A stretch of DNA of 64,000 nt from Arthrobacter ipis. Lineage in GTDB: Bacteria > Actinomycetota > Actinomycetes > Actinomycetales > Micrococcaceae. Of the stretch, positions 62,643-64,000 are shown piece by piece. The position numbers and the translations under genes were made by a program. The stretch covers positions 581,445 through 645,444 of the forward strand of contig NZ_JAAOXD010000004.1 in NCBI RefSeq assembly GCF_014694315.1. Reading direction: 5' to 3'. The notes below the pieces were generated by a model. It ran no database searches, was not told the origin of the DNA, and saw only the letters and a program-made list of their open reading frames with translations. Every line of letters starts with the position of its first letter. Position 1 is the stretch's first letter.

Positions 62643-63764
62643 CTAGTCGTCGAGTGGGGCCTTCACGACACGGCCGTCCGGTGCCGCGTTCGGTGCCGGC
62701 AGCGAGTTGACCGTCGCGTAGATGGTCTCGCCCCTGATGTCGACGTCGGCCGTGAGCGCGCCCGGAAGCACTACTGTCTGCTTGCTTGAATGTGCGGACA
62801 GCCTCAGCACACCCTTGCCGAAGAGGGACGCGACGTACACGTTCCCGTCGTCGTCCATGTCCAGGCCCGTGGGCGACATCACGTCATCGGCGAACAGCTT
62901 GACGCGGCCATTGTGGGGGTTGACCTTGTATACCGCTCCGCGGGCACCCAGTGCCGGGTCCTCCGGTCCGCCGGGCAGCACGGATACATACAGCCAGCCG
63001 TCCGGTCCGCGCTCGACGTCGGTAGGCACGGGCTCGAACCGGTAGGTATGGCCTGAGACGCAACCCGGGAGCTTCAGTGCCGCAGTTTCTTTTGCGGTGA
63101 ATTTGTGCGGTCGGGGCGGCAGCACGGCTACGGTTTCAGCCTTGCCTGACTTCACGTCGACCGACACGATGCTATTGGCCCCGGCGTCGGCGACGTAGAT
63201 GGTGTTCCCGTAAACCTTGATTCCATAGGGATGCGAATCGATGTGTCCCTTGTAGGAGACCTCCACATCCTTCGGTAGCTTGGCAGCGCAGGCAGCGGGA
63301 AGGTCCTTGAAGCCGTAGCTCGTGCGGCCGTCCGCATTGTGTTTCACCTCAAGGGCAGCGAGGTCGCCGAAGGTGCGGTGCTTGCCGTCGGCGCCGATGC
63401 TTCTGATGTGTCCCGCCAGCGGCCTCGGATCCATCGGGCCGGCGCCCTGGCTCTCGGCCAGGTAGATGGTGCGGCCGCCCCGATCGGTGCCGGCTACGTC
63501 CCAGGCTGCGTTCCGGTAAACCATCGACTTGCTGCCGTCCCGGGCAACTTTCGTCAGCTTCCCCGCGAATTCCTCACTAACCAGAACGGAACCGTCCGGT
63601 CCGTCGCTGAGGTGGAGCGGGCTCAGCAGGCCTTTGGCGAGCACGGTCGGTGCGGGCTGGCTTTCTGCTGCCTTGCCTGCCGGGGCTGCGTGGCCCGCCG
63701 GGGACGCCGACAAGAGGAATGAGGCAGCCGCGACAGCCGCCAAGAGTGCTCGTGGCTTTTCCAT
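62643..63764 (-). CDS. secreted ScyD/ScyE-like beta-propeller protein
   Basis: 373 residues from ATG 63764 (GGAGACGG upstream); the frame is open further but has no signal there. Signal peptide residues 1-29 (KPRALLAAVAAASFLLSASPAGHA). The mature part has repeated NHL/propeller-like strands: LHLSDGPDGSVLVSEEFAG, NTIYVADAGANSIVSVDV, PTDVERGPDGWLYVSVLPGGP, SPTGLDMDDDGNVYVASLFG. This is the ScyD/ScyE-family pattern; outside scytonemin producers the role is unknown. Confidence 0.82.
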   Translation of the reverse strand: MEKPRALLAAVAAASFLLSASPAGHAAPAGKAAESQPAPTVLAKGLLSPLHLSDGPDGSVLVSEEFAGKLTKVARDGSKSMVYRNAAWDVAGTDRGGRTIYLAESQGAGPMDPRPLAGHIRSIGADGKHRTFGDLAALEVKHNADGRTSYGFKDLPAACAAKLPKDVEVSYKGHIDSHPYGIKVYGNTIYVADAGANSIVSVDVKSGKAETVAVLPPRPHKFTAKETAALKLPGCVSGHTYRFEPVPTDVERGPDGWLYVSVLPGGPEDPALGARGAVYKVNPHNGRVKLFADDVMSPTGLDMDDDGNVYVASLFGKGVLRLSAHSSKQTVVLPGALTADVDIRGETIYATVNSLPAPNAAPDGRVVKAPLDD

Positions 63765-63943
63765 ACCGTCTCCAATGTCAATGCTGCGCATCCAGAACAC
63801 TGAGACCGATATCTGGTCCGAAAATCGGGTCCCCCGACGCGCGTATTCTAAGTCCGGCCTTCGCGGCATGTCGATGGGGCGGTGCTGACTTTGGAATGTC
63901 GCGTCGGACTGTGGACGGGGCAAATAATGTCAGACCCCCTCAT

Positions 63944-63949
63944 CAAACT
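63944..63949 (+). promoter_or_regulatory. -10 box before the last gene of the window
   Basis: CAAACT, then GGATCC, then ATG. It is a weak -10 box but at the leaderless distance. The rest of the 63765-63955 gap shows no gene. Confidence 0.3.
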
Positions 63950-63955
63950 GGATCC

Positions 63956-64000
63956 ATGGAAGCCATTGGGGGATTCACCGCAGACCAGGCCGGACGGCCG
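63956..64000 (+). CDS. start of a gene cut by the window end (15 codons)
   Basis: ATG 63956 opens a frame MEAIGGFTADQAGRP to the window edge. The upstream AATGTCAGACCCCC stretch and the MEAIG start recall DUF222/HNH-endonuclease genes of Micrococcales, but this is from memory and 15 codons cannot show it. Confidence 0.35.
   Translation, partial: MEAIGGFTADQAGRP

Overview
The window is high-GC actinobacterial chromosome, very probably from the Micrococcaceae (Arthrobacter/Pseudarthrobacter type). The evidence is the GC-rich codon use, the gene order (rpsB-tsf-pyrH-frr-cdsA; dxr-rseP-ispG-GNAT-proS; rimP-nusA-ylxR-infB-rbfA; a leucine/itaconate block laid out like Mycobacterium tuberculosis Rv2498c-Rv2506), frequent GTG starts and start codons placed directly behind -10 boxes. 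I see no prophage, transposase, CRISPR array or plasmid function, so this is core chromosome with a few accessory inserts.

Layout. 1-5.4 kb: a YibE/F-family membrane protein (cut by the window edge), dusB, a dGTPase-like gene and dnaG. 5.4-5.8 kb: two identical tRNA-Asn genes, each with its own promoter and terminator. 5.8-11.7 kb: small hypotheticals, a Bcr/CflA-type exporter, a Holin-X-like membrane protein, a CDP-alcohol phosphatidyltransferase, a DMT transporter and a GT4 glycosyltransferase. 11.8 kb: a CAT-anticodon tRNA. 12-13.8 kb: a glutaryl-CoA-dehydrogenase-like enzyme and a degenerate M23 peptidase. 14.2-19.2 kb: rpsB, tsf, pyrH, frr, cdsA and a DivIVA-repeat protein.

19.2-25.2 kb is a carboxylate-uptake island: two solute:sodium symporters, each with a small two-helix partner, around a LytS/LytTR two-component system. 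25.5-27.3 kb holds small membrane proteins. 27.5-31.7 kb is an Lrp regulator divergent from a branched-chain 2-oxoacid dehydrogenase operon (E1 alpha, E1 beta, E2) with a CRP/GlxR-like palindrome between them. 32-40.8 kb is a TetR regulator divergent from acyl-CoA carboxylase beta and alpha, acyl-CoA dehydrogenase, CoA-transferase A/B, MaoC hydratase and a CitE-like lyase. Together these two loci give a near-complete route from branched-chain keto acids to acetoacetate/acetyl-CoA.

41-56 kb holds a lipase-maturation-factor homologue, two TauE/SafE transporters, the MEP genes dxr and ispG, the site-2 protease rseP, an inserted SatD/membrane-protein/YciI trio, proS, a PLP decarboxylase, an APH(6)-like kinase and a VIT-family transporter. 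56-62.5 kb is a DUF4439 protein and rimP-nusA-ylxR-infB-rbfA. The end has a secreted ScyD/ScyE-like protein and the start of another gene.

Most noteworthy: (i) infB lacks its whole normal N-terminal half; its ribosome-binding site is joined directly to the Gly/Pro-rich linker, so there is a deletion or an assembly collapse. (ii) About fourteen genes have a -10 hexamer exactly 6 nt before the start codon, which implies leaderless mRNAs and corrects several starts. (iii) Short tandem repeats (15-19 bp) begin at the stop codons of three unrelated genes, and two more lie just behind terminator hairpins. (iv) Two CRP/GlxR-like palindromes precede catabolic operons. (v) There are two long foldback elements, at 55.2 and 61.8 kb.
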